A stretch of DNA of 64,000 nt from Betaproteobacteria bacterium GR16-43 (GCA_001953215.1 CP019169.1:1612001-1676000), one strand, 5' to 3'; counted from the first letter of the stretch, positions 17,696 through 27,399 are shown. The notes: generated from the sequence alone by a model not told the origin. Numbers and translations are program-made.

Positions 17696-19438
17696 TTAGT
17701 AGGGCTGGCGGACGATCGACTTCGTGCCGGAAACGCCGTTCACCGTGAAGGCGAACGTTCCGGTATTGGCGTTGGAGAACGTCAGCGTTCCCGTGCCGAC
17801 CGGGGTGATGTGGAAGTTGGCCGTGTTGAACGGCGCGTTGTACGGCGGGCCGGAGGTGATGTAGAGCGCGCCGGTGAACGTGCTCGACGACGTCCATTGC
17901 CCGCCCGGCATCACGATCCACTGGCGCTTGCCGGCCGCGTCATACGTGTACCAGACGCCGAAGATGATGTTGCTGGCGTGCTGGGTCAGGTTCAGGCCCC
18001 AGCCCGACTGCGATTCGCCGCCCCACCAGAGGTCGGTGAAGTTCGCGAACGGCACGTACCCGAGGTAGGGCGCCAGTTGCGGGTAGACGAGGTCGAAGCG
18101 CGAGAAGTTGTCGGTGCCGTTCGGGTTGGTGCACAACGCCGAGCCGCCCCACAGGCCGCCTCGCAGCAGGTACTCGCTGCCGCTGAATGCGAGCAACCCG
18201 GAGCCGCTGCTGCCGCCTTCCGTGGTGCCGGTGGTCCAGCGAATCTCGGTGTATCCGTTCGCCACGGCCCCGGTGAAGGGCGTGGAAAATCCGACCACCG
18301 AGCCCTGGGAGAATTTCTTGAGGTCACCCTGCGGGTGGTGGAAGTCGGTGCCGGTCTCGTTGACGACGAACGGATTCGCGTCGAAGCCGATCAGCGTGGC
18401 CCCGGCGGGCGGCGTGTCGTTCAGGCGCAGGAACAGCACATCGCGCGGCTGGCTGTTGAAGACGAGCGTCGCGCCGCCGGTTCGCGTGACGATGGGGGGC
18501 GTCGCGAGGCTGCCGCACGAAGCCGCTTCGAAGAACCAGTACGTGGTGAGCGTGTTGGCGATGACCTGCATCTGCGTCGGCGTGCGATAGGGCGGGTCCT
18601 CGTTCTCGAAGCAGTGGTTGGCGCTGTAGAACCACGGCGTCTGGGTGGACGTGTCCGTGTCGTTCATCAACGTGCCCGTGCAAAGGCCCACGCCGGCGCC
18701 CACGTTGAACACCATCTGCGCGGTGGCGTTGCGGGCGGTGAGGAACGCGGCCGACGGATTGATCGCACACGCGATGTCCTTGTTGCAGGAGCCCGCATCG
18801 CCGATGTCGACGGCGCGCTTGCGGAACCCGCTCCCGGCCGAGGTGAACAGGTGCGAGACGCGGGTGAAGCGCATCGACACCGACGCGGGATCGATGCCCG
18901 CCGGCACGAACACCTCCACCGTCTGCGTTGCGCCCTCCGTGGGCGGCGACCACCAGGGGCCGGTGCGATCGACGATGCTGCCCACGCGCACGGGGCCGAA
19001 GAGCTCCGTGCCGGCCGAGCCCAGGAACACCATTTCCACATCCGTCGGCGTGCCCGTGAGGTCGATGGCCAGGCGAACCGCGGCCGCATCCGGGGAAGAA
19101 ACCGAGAAGCGCGCCGCATGGCCCCCGTCCACCGGCTGCCAGGCCGAGCGCGCGGCCTTGGGGCCCACCATGGATTCCACCGTGCGGTTCACGCCGATCA
19201 TCAGGCGCTTTGCCGAGGACTTGCGATTGGCCTTGCGAAGGGGCTCGATCTCGCTGTCCTGGAGGGGGGCCAGGATGGCCACCGGGACCGTGGCCGCATC
19301 GCCCAGGCGCAGCTGGGCCACCGGGCGGGCCTTCTCGCCCACGACGACCTCGCCGTGTACGACCAGCGGGGCCTCCCCGGCGGCGAGGACGGTGCCGGCC
19401 AGGGCGGCCAGGAGGAGGGCGGTGAGGTGGCGGATCAT
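17696..19438 (-). CDS. Secreted trypsin-like (lysyl-endopeptidase-type) serine protease with C-terminal W-rich module
   Basis: 580 residues with a signal peptide (LTALLLAALAGTVLAAG) and an AAGGA-type ribosome-binding site 9 nt upstream. A pro/N-terminal region (about 20-210) precedes an S1-type protease domain: His in WFYSANHCF (about 272), Asp in RDVLFLRLND (about 332), Ser in TTEGGSSGSGLL (about 411). The SANHC and GGSSGSG motifs and several cysteines match the Achromobacter lysyl endopeptidase group. Residues about 465-580 are a separate module (DLWWGGESQSGWGLNLTQ, FGVWYTYDAAGKRQW) also found in the proteins at 47498 and 53637. Probably exported via type II secretion. A minus-strand TAGAAT (19497-19492) about 54 nt upstream is a plausible -10. 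Confidence 0.88.
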   Translation of the reverse strand: MIRHLTALLLAALAGTVLAAGEAPLVVHGEVVVGEKARPVAQLRLGDAATVPVAILAPLQDSEIEPLRKANRKSSAKRLMIGVNRTVESMVGPKAARSAWQPVDGGHAARFSVSSPDAAAVRLAIDLTGTPTDVEMVFLGSAGTELFGPVRVGSIVDRTGPWWSPPTEGATQTVEVFVPAGIDPASVSMRFTRVSHLFTSAGSGFRKRAVDIGDAGSCNKDIACAINPSAAFLTARNATAQMVFNVGAGVGLCTGTLMNDTDTSTQTPWFYSANHCFENEDPPYRTPTQMQVIANTLTTYWFFEAASCGSLATPPIVTRTGGATLVFNSQPRDVLFLRLNDTPPAGATLIGFDANPFVVNETGTDFHHPQGDLKKFSQGSVVGFSTPFTGAVANGYTEIRWTTGTTEGGSSGSGLLAFSGSEYLLRGGLWGGSALCTNPNGTDNFSRFDLVYPQLAPYLGYVPFANFTDLWWGGESQSGWGLNLTQHASNIIFGVWYTYDAAGKRQWIVMPGGQWTSSSTFTGALYITSGPPYNAPFNTANFHITPVGTGTLTFSNANTGTFAFTVNGVSGTKSIVRQPY

Positions 19439-19563
19439 CGGGGGAGTTCCTTGGGAGGGTACGGGCGCCGGGCGTGGCCGGATTTACCGCTATTCTAGGT
19501 TCCAGACCCCTCGGACGCATCCGAGTTCCTTTCCAACGCCTGAATATCCCTTCCGTTGACCCC

Positions 19564-20673
19564 TTGAAGATCCTGGTCGTCAAGCGCGACAAGATCGGCG
19601 ACCTGCTGCTGGCCACGCCGATGCTGCGCGTGCTGCGCGAGGCGCTTCCGCACGCCCGCATCGAGCTTCTCGCCAGCGACTACAACGCGTGGCTGCTGGC
19701 GGGCAATCGCGACGTGGACCGGATCTGGACCTATCGCCGGGCCCGCATCGGATCGCGCATCTCGGTGGCCGGCGGCCTGCAGCAGGCGGCGCTCATCGCA
19801 AGGCTGCGCGGGAGGCGCTATGACGTCGCGATCGCGGCGGGGGGTGAAGTCTCGCCGCGGGCCGCGCGCCGTGCGCTGTGGAGCGGGGCGCGCCGCACCA
19901 TCGCCTTCGCGGGCGAAGAAGGTCCGTTCGTGACCGACCCGCTTCCCGCGCCCCGCGAGGGCCATGAGCACGAGCGCATGGTGCGGCTGCTCGCCCCGCT
20001 CGGGATCCCCATGCCCGAAGTGATTCCGCATCCGGTCTATCGCCCCGCCGGGGCTTCGCTGGACCAGGCGCGTGCGTGGCTCGCGGCCCATCGCGTCGAG
20101 CCGCGCGGCTTCGTGGCGATCGGCCTGGGCGCGCGCCGCCCGCACCGCCGTCCCGATGCCGCGCAGGTGTTGCGCTGGGCGCGAAAGCTCCACGAGGGCC
20201 TTGGTTTGCATACGCTGCTCGTGTGGACGCCGGGGCGCGCGGACAACGCGGTGTATCCCGGCGACGACGACGTGGCCGAACCGATCGTCGCGAGCGGCCT
20301 GCCGTACATCCATCCGTTTCGCGGCGACCTCGAACCCACGGTGGCGCTGCTGTGGCACGCGCGCACATCGGTGTTTCCCGACAGCGGCCTCATGCACCTC
20401 GCGGCGGCGAGCCCGGGCGGCGTGCTGGGGCTCTTCGCGCAGACCAACGTGTCGCCGCATCCTTCGCAATGGGGACCGGTGGGCGAGCGCGTCGACGTGC
20501 TCGAGGCGCAGACCAGCGTCGCGGAGCTGGACGACGATCTCGTCGCTGAGCGGCTGGAGCGACTGGCGCACCGTCATCCCCGCCCCCGACAAGATCATTC
20601 GGGGGCAGGCTCCGTCGGGGATCCCGTCATTTCCGAAGATTCGGATTCAGCGCCGGGTCGTTGTACATCTTGA
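19564..20673 (+). CDS. Family 9 glycosyltransferase (ADP-heptose:LPS heptosyltransferase-like)
   Basis: 369 residues from TTG 19564, preferred because the conserved family start ([18 protein letters not shown]) begins there. GTG 19474 would add 30 unconserved residues; neither has a good ribosome-binding site. Two Rossmann-like halves are visible: [19 protein letters not shown], then [20 protein letters not shown] and the donor-site-like [20 protein letters not shown]. The family transfers heptose or related sugars to LPS inner core. The last ~30 residues (from about RHPRPRQD) are encoded by a CGTCAT-type palindromic repeat and overlap the 3' end of the convergent DUF4254 gene by 47 bp, so the natural C-terminus appears altered. 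Confidence 0.82.
   Translation: MKILVVKRDKIGDLLLATPMLRVLREALPHARIELLASDYNAWLLAGNRDVDRIWTYRRARIGSRISVAGGLQQAALIARLRGRRYDVAIAAGGEVSPRAARRALWSGARRTIAFAGEEGPFVTDPLPAPREGHEHERMVRLLAPLGIPMPEVIPHPVYRPAGASLDQARAWLAAHRVEPRGFVAIGLGARRPHRRPDAAQVLRWARKLHEGLGLHTLLVWTPGRADNAVYPGDDDVAEPIVASGLPYIHPFRGDLEPTVALLWHARTSVFPDSGLMHLAAASPGGVLGLFAQTNVSPHPSQWGPVGERVDVLEAQTSVAELDDDLVAERLERLAHRHPRPRQDHSGAGSVGDPVISEDSDSAPGRCTS
20572..20629. repeat. CGTCAT-type palindromic repeat at the 3' ends of two convergent genes
   Basis: CGTCATCCCCG opens the element; CCCCCGA and TCGGGGG can pair; GGGGATCCCGTCAT closes it. It resembles the repeats at 40309-40360 and 51342-51368. It encodes the end of the GT9 protein and, on the other strand, supplies the DUF4254 stop codon (20627-20629). 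Confidence 0.6.
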
Positions 20674-21175
20674 ACTGCCGGTAGGCCTTGAAGCGCGCGC
20701 GGCCCGCGGCGCAATCGGCGAGCAACTCGTCCAGGCACCGCGCGAGGTCGGCACGCTGTTCGCGAAGGCGCGCGAGCTTGTCGCGGCAGGCCGCGAGGTG
20801 GGATGCGTTGGCGTCGGTGCGTGCGGCCTGCGCGCCCATCGCGCGAATCTTCAGCGCGAGGATCGAGAGGCGGTCGACGATCATGCCCGGCGTCTCCGAA
20901 TGCAGCCGCGCTTCGTCGCGCAACTGGCCCGCGAACCGCTCCAGGAACGCTTCGTCGATGCGCTCGGCCGCGTCGTTGCGCTGCTGGTTCAACCGGTCGA
21001 TGGCGCGCTTGTTCGCCACGATCTCCGCATCGGGCGCGTGGCGCCGCCGTGCGAGATCTTCTTCATCCCAGAGCTTCGCGTTGGCGGCGTGGTTTTCCTC
21101 GATGGGGGGCCACGGCGCTTCGCGCGACGGCGGCGCGGCGCCGTCGTGGAAAGCCACGAGCTCCGAGGCCTTCAT
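20627..21175 (-). CDS. DUF4254 family protein
   Basis: 182 residues, mostly charged alpha helix. The C-terminal segments [32 protein letters not shown] and the end [14 protein letters not shown] are the hallmarks of DUF4254, a family found almost only in LPS/polysaccharide loci but with no known activity. The start ATG overlaps the stop of the upstream GT9 gene (ATGA at 21172-21175), so it is translationally coupled and the last gene of the msbA operon. The coiled-coil character suggests a protein-protein role, perhaps in organising glycosyltransferases (inference). Its stop lies in a palindromic repeat. Confidence 0.85.
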   Translation of the reverse strand: MKASELVAFHDGAAPPSREAPWPPIEENHAANAKLWDEEDLARRRHAPDAEIVANKRAIDRLNQQRNDAAERIDEAFLERFAGQLRDEARLHSETPGMIVDRLSILALKIRAMGAQAARTDANASHLAACRDKLARLREQRADLARCLDELLADCAAGRARFKAYRQFKMYNDPALNPNLRK

Positions 21176-22278
21176 CGCTTGCGGATCTCGTCGGCGGCCG
21201 CGAGCACGGCCTCCACGCCGATCGCATGCATGCATTTCGGCTCCGGGCACTCGCTCGTGGACCGCCCGCAGCGGCGCACCCACGCGATCTCCCGGCGAAA
21301 GAGAATCTTCTGGTCGCGGCACGGAAAGGGATCGACCGTCACCGAGCGCATCGGGACTTCGCGCCAGAAATTTCCCGGCCCGCAGATCACGGCGGACCCC
21401 GGGCCGTAGAGCGTCACGGTGGGCGTGAACGCGGTGCGGCCCACGTGCGTCACGCCGGTGTCCGGGGCGACGAGCAGTGCGGCCCCCTTCAGCAGGTGCC
21501 ACAGTTGCGCGAGGTCGAGGCGCCCGGCGTACGACGTGCGGCGCTTGTCGGGATCGCATGCGGAGACGAGGCCTTCCTCGCCCCGGCCGCCACTCCAGAC
21601 GACGGTGAGCCCGCGTTGCTCGAGCGCCTCGGCCAGGGCGCGCCAGCGCTCGGGCAGCCACTGCTTGAGCGGTGTGCTGGCGCCGACGTGAAGCACGGCG
21701 TACGGGGCGCGGGGCGCGTCGTAAGGAGCACTCCGGGGCGCGGGCCAATCGCCGGCGCGGAAGGGCTCGGGGTCGTTGCCCCGCGCGAGCGCCGCGACCA
21801 TGTCGCCCCAGGTGGCCGGTTGCGACGAGTACGGCTGCGCGTCGTCCACGAACCAGCTCTTGGTCCACGGCGTGTCGCCATCGTGCGCGACGATGTGGCG
21901 GGCCCCGGCGGCGGCGGCGAGCCACGCATAGCGGTTGTCGCCGGGGACGAACGCAAGGTCGAAGGCCGGTTCTCCGAGGAGGCGCATCGTGGTCGCGGCC
22001 TCGTGGGGCGTGAAGGGCAGGGCGCGCACGCCGTACGGTCGGTTCGCGTAGAGCGGAACGAACGCGGGGTGGGCCAGCAAGGCGATGTCCGCCTCGCGAT
22101 GGTTCGCGCGCAGCTTGGCCAGCAGCGGCGTCAGCATCACGGTGTCGCCCAGGAGAAGGTTATGCGCGACGAGGATGCGCCTCGGGTCGCGCGGGGCCTC
22201 GCGCGTGCCCGGCGCCGCGATGCGGCGCGTGAAGGCGCGCGTGACGGCGATGCGGCGCGTGGTGAAGCGCTCGCCCAT
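21172..22278 (-). CDS. Family 9 glycosyltransferase (heptosyltransferase-like)
   Basis: 368 residues. After a basic N-terminus the fold begins [19 protein letters not shown], the GT9 start with the acceptor-side G-D motif. The second half has [20 protein letters not shown] (K-x-W-P/L donor signature) and [19 protein letters not shown] with the nucleotide-sugar D-T-G-x-x-H motif. The C-terminus carries four cysteines ([22 protein letters not shown]), reminiscent of the Cys cluster of WaaQ-type enzymes. ATGA overlaps at both ends place it firmly in the LPS operon. Sugar donor unproven. Confidence 0.85.
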   Translation of the reverse strand: MGERFTTRRIAVTRAFTRRIAAPGTREAPRDPRRILVAHNLLLGDTVMLTPLLAKLRANHREADIALLAHPAFVPLYANRPYGVRALPFTPHEAATTMRLLGEPAFDLAFVPGDNRYAWLAAAAGARHIVAHDGDTPWTKSWFVDDAQPYSSQPATWGDMVAALARGNDPEPFRAGDWPAPRSAPYDAPRAPYAVLHVGASTPLKQWLPERWRALAEALEQRGLTVVWSGGRGEEGLVSACDPDKRRTSYAGRLDLAQLWHLLKGAALLVAPDTGVTHVGRTAFTPTVTLYGPGSAVICGPGNFWREVPMRSVTVDPFPCRDQKILFRREIAWVRRCGRSTSECPEPKCMHAIGVEAVLAAADEIRKR

Positions 22279-23363
22279 CAGCGTTTCGCGCTTCGTGCGG
22301 TTTCGAACGCCGCGATCATGCGCTCCACCATGAGCGCCTCGCCGAACCGTTCACGGGCGCGCGCGGCGGCGGATTCTCCGAGCGCGCGCCGGCGATCCGC
22401 ATCGCCCAGCAGCGCCTCGATCGCGGAACGCAGCGCGGCGGCATCCTGCGGCGTCACGAGCAGGCCGGTGACGCCGTCGGTGACGATCTCGCCGATGCTG
22501 CCCACGTCGGTGGTGATCACCGGGAGCCCGCACGCCATCGCCTGCATCAGCGCCTGCGGCACGCCCTCGTTCGCATACGACGGCAGGCAGAAAAGGTCGA
22601 GGGCCTGCAGCCACGGCGCGACATCGTCCTGGTTGCCGGCAAAGACCGCGGGAACATGGCGTTCGCGGGCGAGGGCTTCGAGCGCTTCGCGCTGCGGCCC
22701 ATCGCCGACGACGACGAGCCGCACGTCCGCGCGGTGCATCGCCGCGATCGCTTCGATGAGATAGCGATGGCCCTTCCAGCTCCGGAGCGTGGCCACGATG
22801 CCCACGACGAGCGCATCCGCGGGCAGTTGCGTGGCGGCCCGCGCGGCCGCGCGCTCCCCGGGATGGAAACACGCGAGGTCGATGCCCGTCGGCACGGAGA
22901 CCACGAGATCCGGCGCGACGGCCGCCTCCTCGATCACCTGCAACCGCAGCTTCTCCCCGGTGGTCACGATGCGGTCGGCTTGCCGGTAGAGCCAGCGCGT
23001 CGTGGCGTTGCGTGGGACGGACGCGGAGATATGGCGCGTGCGGACGATCGCGGCCTTCGACCCGCTCGTGGCGCGCGCGAGGGCGGACAGCCAGGAATCG
23101 GTGGAGCTGTGCGTGTTCACCACGTCGAACGCGGATTGCCCGAGGAGCCTGCGCAGCGCGGCGAGGCCCGTCACGCCCTTGCGTCCGATGGGCAGGGCCA
23201 CCGCCTCGACGCCGAAGCGCTTCGCTTCCCCGTGGATGCGCGACTCGACCGGCGCGGCGAGCAGCACCTCGTGGCCGGCGCGCGCCACACCCCGGGCCTC
23301 GGTGAGCACGCGGATCTCCTGCCCGCCCCAGCCGAGGGACGATTCGGTGTGCAGGATCTTCAT
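22278..23363 (-). CDS. Family 4 glycosyltransferase
   Basis: 361 residues, GT-B fold. N-terminal KILHTESSLGWGGQEIRVLT, the usual G-G-x-E opening of GT4; linker region VVSVPTGIDLACFHPGE; donor-binding half VVGIVATLRSWKGHRYLIEA, VRLVVVGDGPQREALEALA, DLFCLPSYANEGVPQALMQA and MACGLPVITTDVGSIGEIV, including the E-x7-E motif. Cytosolic face of the inner membrane. Its ATG overlaps the msbA stop (ATGA at 23360-23363) and its stop overlaps the next gene. Probably adds an LPS core sugar; identity of sugar and linkage unknown. Confidence 0.87.
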   Translation of the reverse strand: MKILHTESSLGWGGQEIRVLTEARGVARAGHEVLLAAPVESRIHGEAKRFGVEAVALPIGRKGVTGLAALRRLLGQSAFDVVNTHSSTDSWLSALARATSGSKAAIVRTRHISASVPRNATTRWLYRQADRIVTTGEKLRLQVIEEAAVAPDLVVSVPTGIDLACFHPGERAAARAATQLPADALVVGIVATLRSWKGHRYLIEAIAAMHRADVRLVVVGDGPQREALEALARERHVPAVFAGNQDDVAPWLQALDLFCLPSYANEGVPQALMQAMACGLPVITTDVGSIGEIVTDGVTGLLVTPQDAAALRSAIEALLGDADRRRALGESAAARARERFGEALMVERMIAAFETARSAKR

Positions 23364-25084
23364 GCGCCCGCGAACTGCAGGCGGTGCAGCCCCGAGTACA
23401 CGCCGCCCAGCCCGAGCAGCTCGCGATGGCTGCCGATCTCGATGATCCGCCCGTGCGCGAGCACCACGATGCGGTCCGCCGATTCCACGGTGGACAACCG
23501 GTGCGCGACCACGATGGTGGTGCGGCCTTTCATCAGCGCGTCGAGCGCGGACTGCACCGCGCGCTCGCTCTCCGTGTCCAGCGCCGAAGTCGCCTCGTCC
23601 AGCAGCAGGATCGGCGCGTCCTTGAGGATGGCGCGCGCGATCGCGATGCGCTGGCGCTGCCCGCCCGAGAGCTTGGCGCCGTTCTCGCCGATCGGCGTGG
23701 CGAGTCCCTCGGGGAGCTCGCGGATGAATTCCATCGCATGCGCGGCTTCGGCGGCGCGGACGATGTCGGCCTCGGCGGTCTTCTCGAGGCGCCCGTAGGC
23801 GATGTTGGCGGCGACCGTGTCGTTGAACAGCACCACGTTCTGCGACACGAGCGAGATCTGCCGGCGCAGGCTCTCCAGCGTGAGCGATTCGAGGTCGTGG
23901 CCGTCGATGGTGATGCGGCCCGCGTCGGGATGGTAGAAGCGCGGCAGCAAATGAATCAGGCTCGTCTTGCCGCTGCCCGAGGCTCCGACGAGGGCCACCG
24001 TTTCGCCGGCGCGGATCGCGAGCGACACGTTTTCCAGCGCGGGCTTCGAGCCGCCGCGGTAGGAGAGCGTGATGCCTTCGTAGGCGACTTCGCCCTTCGA
24101 GCGCGCCATCGAGACCGTGCCGGCGTCGTCCTCGGTCTTCTCGTCGATCAGGCCGAAGACGCTCTCCGCCGCCGCGAGGCCCTTCTGGATGTGCTCGTTC
24201 ACGCCGGTGAGGCGCTTGATCGGCTGCAGCAGCATGCCCGTGGCGGCGATGAACTCCACGAACGTGCCGACGTCGGTGTTGCCCGAGAGCGCCTGCTGCG
24301 CGGCGAAGTAGATGATCGCGGCCACGCTGCAGGCCACGAGCAGTTGCGTGATCGGCACGCTTGCCGAGGCGGCCACCGACTGCTTCATGTTGTAGCGGCG
24401 GATGCGCTCGTTGGCTTCGTTGAAGCGCTTCGACTCGTAGTCCTGCCCGCCGAAGATCTTCACCACGCGCAGGTTGGCGATGGTCTCGTCCAGCACCGCG
24501 GCGATGCCGCCGATCGCCTGCTGGCTGGCGCGGCTGGTCGCGCGCAGCCGCTTTCCGAAGATGCGCACCACCAGCGCGGTGGGCGGGATGACGGCGAGGG
24601 CGATGAGGGTCAGGCGCCAGTTGGAGTAGATGAGGATCGAGATCAACGCGATGATGGTCACCGTGTCGCGCACGATCACGGTCAGCACCGAGGTCGAGGC
24701 CGCCGCGATGTTGGTCACGTCGTTGGTGAACTTCGTCACCAGGCGCGCGCTCGTGGCCTCGTCGAACCACGCGGGGGGAAGGCGAAGGAGCTTGGCGAAC
24801 ATCAGCCCGCGCAGGTCGAGGATCACCTTGTTCGACACCCACTGCGACATGTAGCCCGACGTGAAGGACGCGACCCCCGACACCACGAAGACCGCGATCA
24901 CGGCGAGCGGCAGGAGGATCGCGAGCTCCCGGTTGCGGTTCACGAAGAGCTCGTTCACCAGCGGGCCGGTGATCTTCACCAGCGCGGCGTCGGCCAGGCC
25001 GCCCACGATCATCGCGAGCACGCCGATCGCGAGGGCCCCGCGGTAGGGCCAGACGTAGGTCAGCAGGCGTTTGTAGAGGTCCAT
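23360..25084 (-). CDS. msbA: Lipid A-core flippase MsbA (ABC exporter, fused permease-ATPase)
   Basis: 574 residues, the usual MsbA length. Transmembrane domain about 15-310 with six helices (ALAIGVLAMIVGGLADAALV; LAILLPLAVIAVFVVSG; VTIIALISILIYSNWRLTLI). ATPase domain about 335-570: Walker A GASGSGKTSL near residue 367, Q-loop ISLVSQNVVLFND, signature LSGGQRQRIAIARA, Walker B ILLLDEATSALDTESE and H-loop TIVVAHRLSTVE. It flips lipid A-core across the inner membrane. Here it sits inside an operon of core glycosyltransferases, so assembly and export are co-expressed. The gene starts 4 nt beyond the upstream GT4 stop. Confidence 0.93.
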   Translation of the reverse strand: MDLYKRLLTYVWPYRGALAIGVLAMIVGGLADAALVKITGPLVNELFVNRNRELAILLPLAVIAVFVVSGVASFTSGYMSQWVSNKVILDLRGLMFAKLLRLPPAWFDEATSARLVTKFTNDVTNIAAASTSVLTVIVRDTVTIIALISILIYSNWRLTLIALAVIPPTALVVRIFGKRLRATSRASQQAIGGIAAVLDETIANLRVVKIFGGQDYESKRFNEANERIRRYNMKQSVAASASVPITQLLVACSVAAIIYFAAQQALSGNTDVGTFVEFIAATGMLLQPIKRLTGVNEHIQKGLAAAESVFGLIDEKTEDDAGTVSMARSKGEVAYEGITLSYRGGSKPALENVSLAIRAGETVALVGASGSGKTSLIHLLPRFYHPDAGRITIDGHDLESLTLESLRRQISLVSQNVVLFNDTVAANIAYGRLEKTAEADIVRAAEAAHAMEFIRELPEGLATPIGENGAKLSGGQRQRIAIARAILKDAPILLLDEATSALDTESERAVQSALDALMKGRTTIVVAHRLSTVESADRIVVLAHGRIIEIGSHRELLGLGGVYSGLHRLQFAGA

Positions 25085-25088
25085 CGCG

Positions 25089-26240
25089 CTATTTTCGCAG
25101 GAGGCGCGCGTAGAGGTCGATGTATTCGCGGGCCATGGCCTCGGGCGTCAGGGTCGCGACGGTTTCGCGGGCGGCCTCGCCGAGGCGCCGGGCGGTCGAT
25201 GGATCGAGCTTCGCGAGGGCATCCGCCAGCCCCGGGACGTCGAGCGCGTCGCGCACGAAGCCGTTCTCGCCCTCGCGGACCAGCTCGGAAGTGCCGCACT
25301 TCGTCGAGGTCACGACCGGGAGCCCGCAGGCCATGGCTTCGAGGGCGGCGTTCGGGAACGGATCGTAGAGCGACGGGAGTGCAAAGCTGTCGGCCGCGGC
25401 GTAGTACGGGCGCACGTCCGAGGCCGCGCCCACGAAGCGCACGCGCTCGGCGATTCCAAGTGCCTGGGCGCGCTGGGCGTAGCGCGCGGCGCGCTTGTCG
25501 GCGCCGACCACGAGGGCCCAGGTGCCGGGCTCCACGCGCGCCAGCGCTTCGAGAAGCACGCCCACGCCCTTGCGTTCGAATCCCGAGCCCACGTAGGCCA
25601 CGACGTTCGCGGCCTCGGGGATCTTCAACTGTTGGCGCACGCCGGCACGGAACTCGGCGCGCAGCCCCGGATGGAAGCGCTCGCCGTCCACCGAGTTGCG
25701 GATCAGGGTGAGTTTCGCGCGGTCCGTGCCGAACCGCTGTGCGATCTCGCCGCGCACCATTTCCGAATTGCAGATCACGGCGCGCAGGCGCGGCGACGTG
25801 AAGAGCGCGCGCTCGGCCGCGAGCAGGTAGCGGTGATGGGGGTTCGCTGCGGTGGCCAGGCGCTGCAGGCCGGATTGCGCGCGTGCGCGTTGCCGCAGCC
25901 ACTCGGCGTGCACGCCGTCCCCGGCGCGGTAGACGTCGCAGCAGGCGATGCGCTCGTGCGATTGCACGAGGTCGTAGTGCTTCCGCGCGACGTGCCTGCA
26001 CACGGCGCGGGCGAAACCCCGGTCGCGCCACAGGCTCCCGAGGTAGAACGGATCGAGGACGACCGCGGTGCCGTCATGCGCATCCCAGCGCCGCGTGACG
26101 ATGGTGAGCGACACGCCCTGGCCGGACAGGGCCGCGATCGCGTTCGAGACGAACCGCTCGGCGCCACCGTAGGGGTTGTAGCGCGAGCGGACGAGAGCCA
26201 CGCGCGGGCCCGTTCCGCGCGCCGGCGCCGTGACGATCAT
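25089..26240 (-). CDS. Family 4 glycosyltransferase, WaaG-like
   Basis: 383 residues; ATG 26240 overlaps the stop of the upstream heptosyltransferase gene (ATGA). VALVRSRYNPYGGAERFVSN is a GT4 start with the G-G-A-E motif. CCDVYRAGDGVHAEWL and LLAAERALFTSPRLRAVICN closely resemble LPS core glucosyltransferase WaaG-type sequences. The donor half has VAYVGSGFERKGVGVLLEAL, DSFALPSLYDPFPNAALEAM and ACGLPVVTSTKCGTSELV with the E-x7-E pair. Position between a heptosyltransferase and msbA supports a core-oligosaccharide role. The donor (glucose in WaaG) is inference. Confidence 0.86.
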   Translation of the reverse strand: MIVTAPARGTGPRVALVRSRYNPYGGAERFVSNAIAALSGQGVSLTIVTRRWDAHDGTAVVLDPFYLGSLWRDRGFARAVCRHVARKHYDLVQSHERIACCDVYRAGDGVHAEWLRQRARAQSGLQRLATAANPHHRYLLAAERALFTSPRLRAVICNSEMVRGEIAQRFGTDRAKLTLIRNSVDGERFHPGLRAEFRAGVRQQLKIPEAANVVAYVGSGFERKGVGVLLEALARVEPGTWALVVGADKRAARYAQRAQALGIAERVRFVGAASDVRPYYAAADSFALPSLYDPFPNAALEAMACGLPVVTSTKCGTSELVREGENGFVRDALDVPGLADALAKLDPSTARRLGEAARETVATLTPEAMAREYIDLYARLLRK

Positions 26241-27316
26241 GCGCGCGCCAGCAGCTCGTTGATGGCCGAGCGCACCCGCTCCTCGGGCAGCGACGTGAGG
26301 CATTCGCTCACCTTGCCGCCGCCGCAGCCGTCGTTCCCGCAGGGCCGGCACGGATGCGCTTCGCTCGCGACGATGCGGTGCGCCACTTTCCACGGCCCCC
26401 ATTCGTGCTCGCCGCTGGGACCGAAGAGCGTCACCACCGGGGTGCCCGCGGCCGCGGCGATGTGCATCGGCGCGGAGTCCACGCCGAAGAAGAGCCGCGC
26501 GCGCGCCGAGAGCGCGCCCAGCTCGCGCAGGCTCAATTGACCCGACAGGTCGGTGACGCCGCCACCCGCCTGTTCGAGGATGCGGCCGATGATCGCCTTC
26601 TCGCGCGCATCCGGCGCGCCGGTCACGACGACGCGATGCCCGTCGCGCACGAGGGAGCGCAGGAGTGCCGCGTTCTTCTCCTCGGTCCAGGTCTTGAAGA
26701 GCCAGCGCGACGTCGGGTGGACCTGGAGGAAGCCCTTCGCGGCAAGGCCGTGGTCGGCGAGCATCTTCTCGACGCGCGCATCGGCCTCCGGGCCCGGGAC
26801 CATCACCAGGCGCTTCTCCGCTTCCCTGGGATAGATGCCGAGGCGGCGCAGCGCGTCGAGGTTCAGTTCGACGGTGTGGCGCGGCGTCGACTTCGGCTTC
26901 GGGTAGCGGTGCGAGAACGACCACTTCCAGAACCGGCTGTCGCGCGAAGGCGCCACCGACCAGCGCGGGCGCAGTGCCTGCGCATACCACGCGCCGCGCC
27001 AATGGTCCGTGAGATGAATGAGGAGCTGGTAGTTGCGCGCCGCGAGCGTCTTCAGGAGCGCGCCCTCGAGGCTCGCCTGCACCGCGAGCCCTCGGCGCTT
27101 CCATTCGCGGTCGACCGTGTGCACCTGCGAGATCGCGGGGTGGCCGGCGAGCATGTCGCGCGTGTCGGAATAGACGAGGGCGTCGATTTCCACGTGCGGC
27201 GCGTGATTGCCCAGCACCTGGAAGACGGGGGAGGAGAGGAGGACGTCGCCGTGGTGGCGAAGCTTCACGACCAGCGCGCGGCGGACGCTGGAGAGATTGA
27301 CCGCATCGGGGACCAT
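26237..27316 (-). CDS. waaQ: Lipopolysaccharide heptosyltransferase III-like (WaaQ/RfaQ family, GT9)
   Basis: 359 residues. Opens ALVVKLRHHGDVLLSSPVFQ, the WaaQ-type GT9 start. Then ALVYSDTRDMLAGHPAISQV, LIHLTDHWRGAWYAQALRPR and HTVELNLDALRRLGI, all typical of heptosyltransferase III. The donor domain has FLQVHPTSRWLFKTWTEEKN and LFFGVDSAPMHIAAAAGTPV, and the C-terminal Cys-rich CRPCGNDGCGGGKVSECL. First gene of the minus-strand LPS operon that continues with GT4, msbA, GT4, GT9 and DUF4254. Predicted to add a branching heptose to the inner core. Divergent from the plus-strand gene at 27400, with an 83-nt shared upstream region. Confidence 0.85.
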   Translation of the reverse strand: MVPDAVNLSSVRRALVVKLRHHGDVLLSSPVFQVLGNHAPHVEIDALVYSDTRDMLAGHPAISQVHTVDREWKRRGLAVQASLEGALLKTLAARNYQLLIHLTDHWRGAWYAQALRPRWSVAPSRDSRFWKWSFSHRYPKPKSTPRHTVELNLDALRRLGIYPREAEKRLVMVPGPEADARVEKMLADHGLAAKGFLQVHPTSRWLFKTWTEEKNAALLRSLVRDGHRVVVTGAPDAREKAIIGRILEQAGGGVTDLSGQLSLRELGALSARARLFFGVDSAPMHIAAAAGTPVVTLFGPSGEHEWGPWKVAHRIVASEAHPCRPCGNDGCGGGKVSECLTSLPEERVRSAINELLARA

Positions 27317-27384
27317 CGGGATCAGCCCTGCAGTGCGCGTCGCGCCATGGCGAAATTATACCCGGGCGCGAACGCCTTTCCCGC

Positions 27385-27390
27385 TAGAAT
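27385..27390 (+). promoter_or_regulatory. -10 box TAGAAT just ahead of the 27400 start (leaderless promoter)
   Basis: TAGAAT ends 9 nt before the ATG, so transcription would begin at or beside the start codon. No Shine-Dalgarno sequence lies between. The -35 region is not recognisable. Confidence 0.5.
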
Positions 27391-27399
27391 ATCGGGTCG

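Noticed and set aside
16808-19498. 896-codon plus-strand open frame over the GT2 and protease genes
   Set aside because: Starts inside repeat copy 1 and is antisense to two genes with catalytic motifs.
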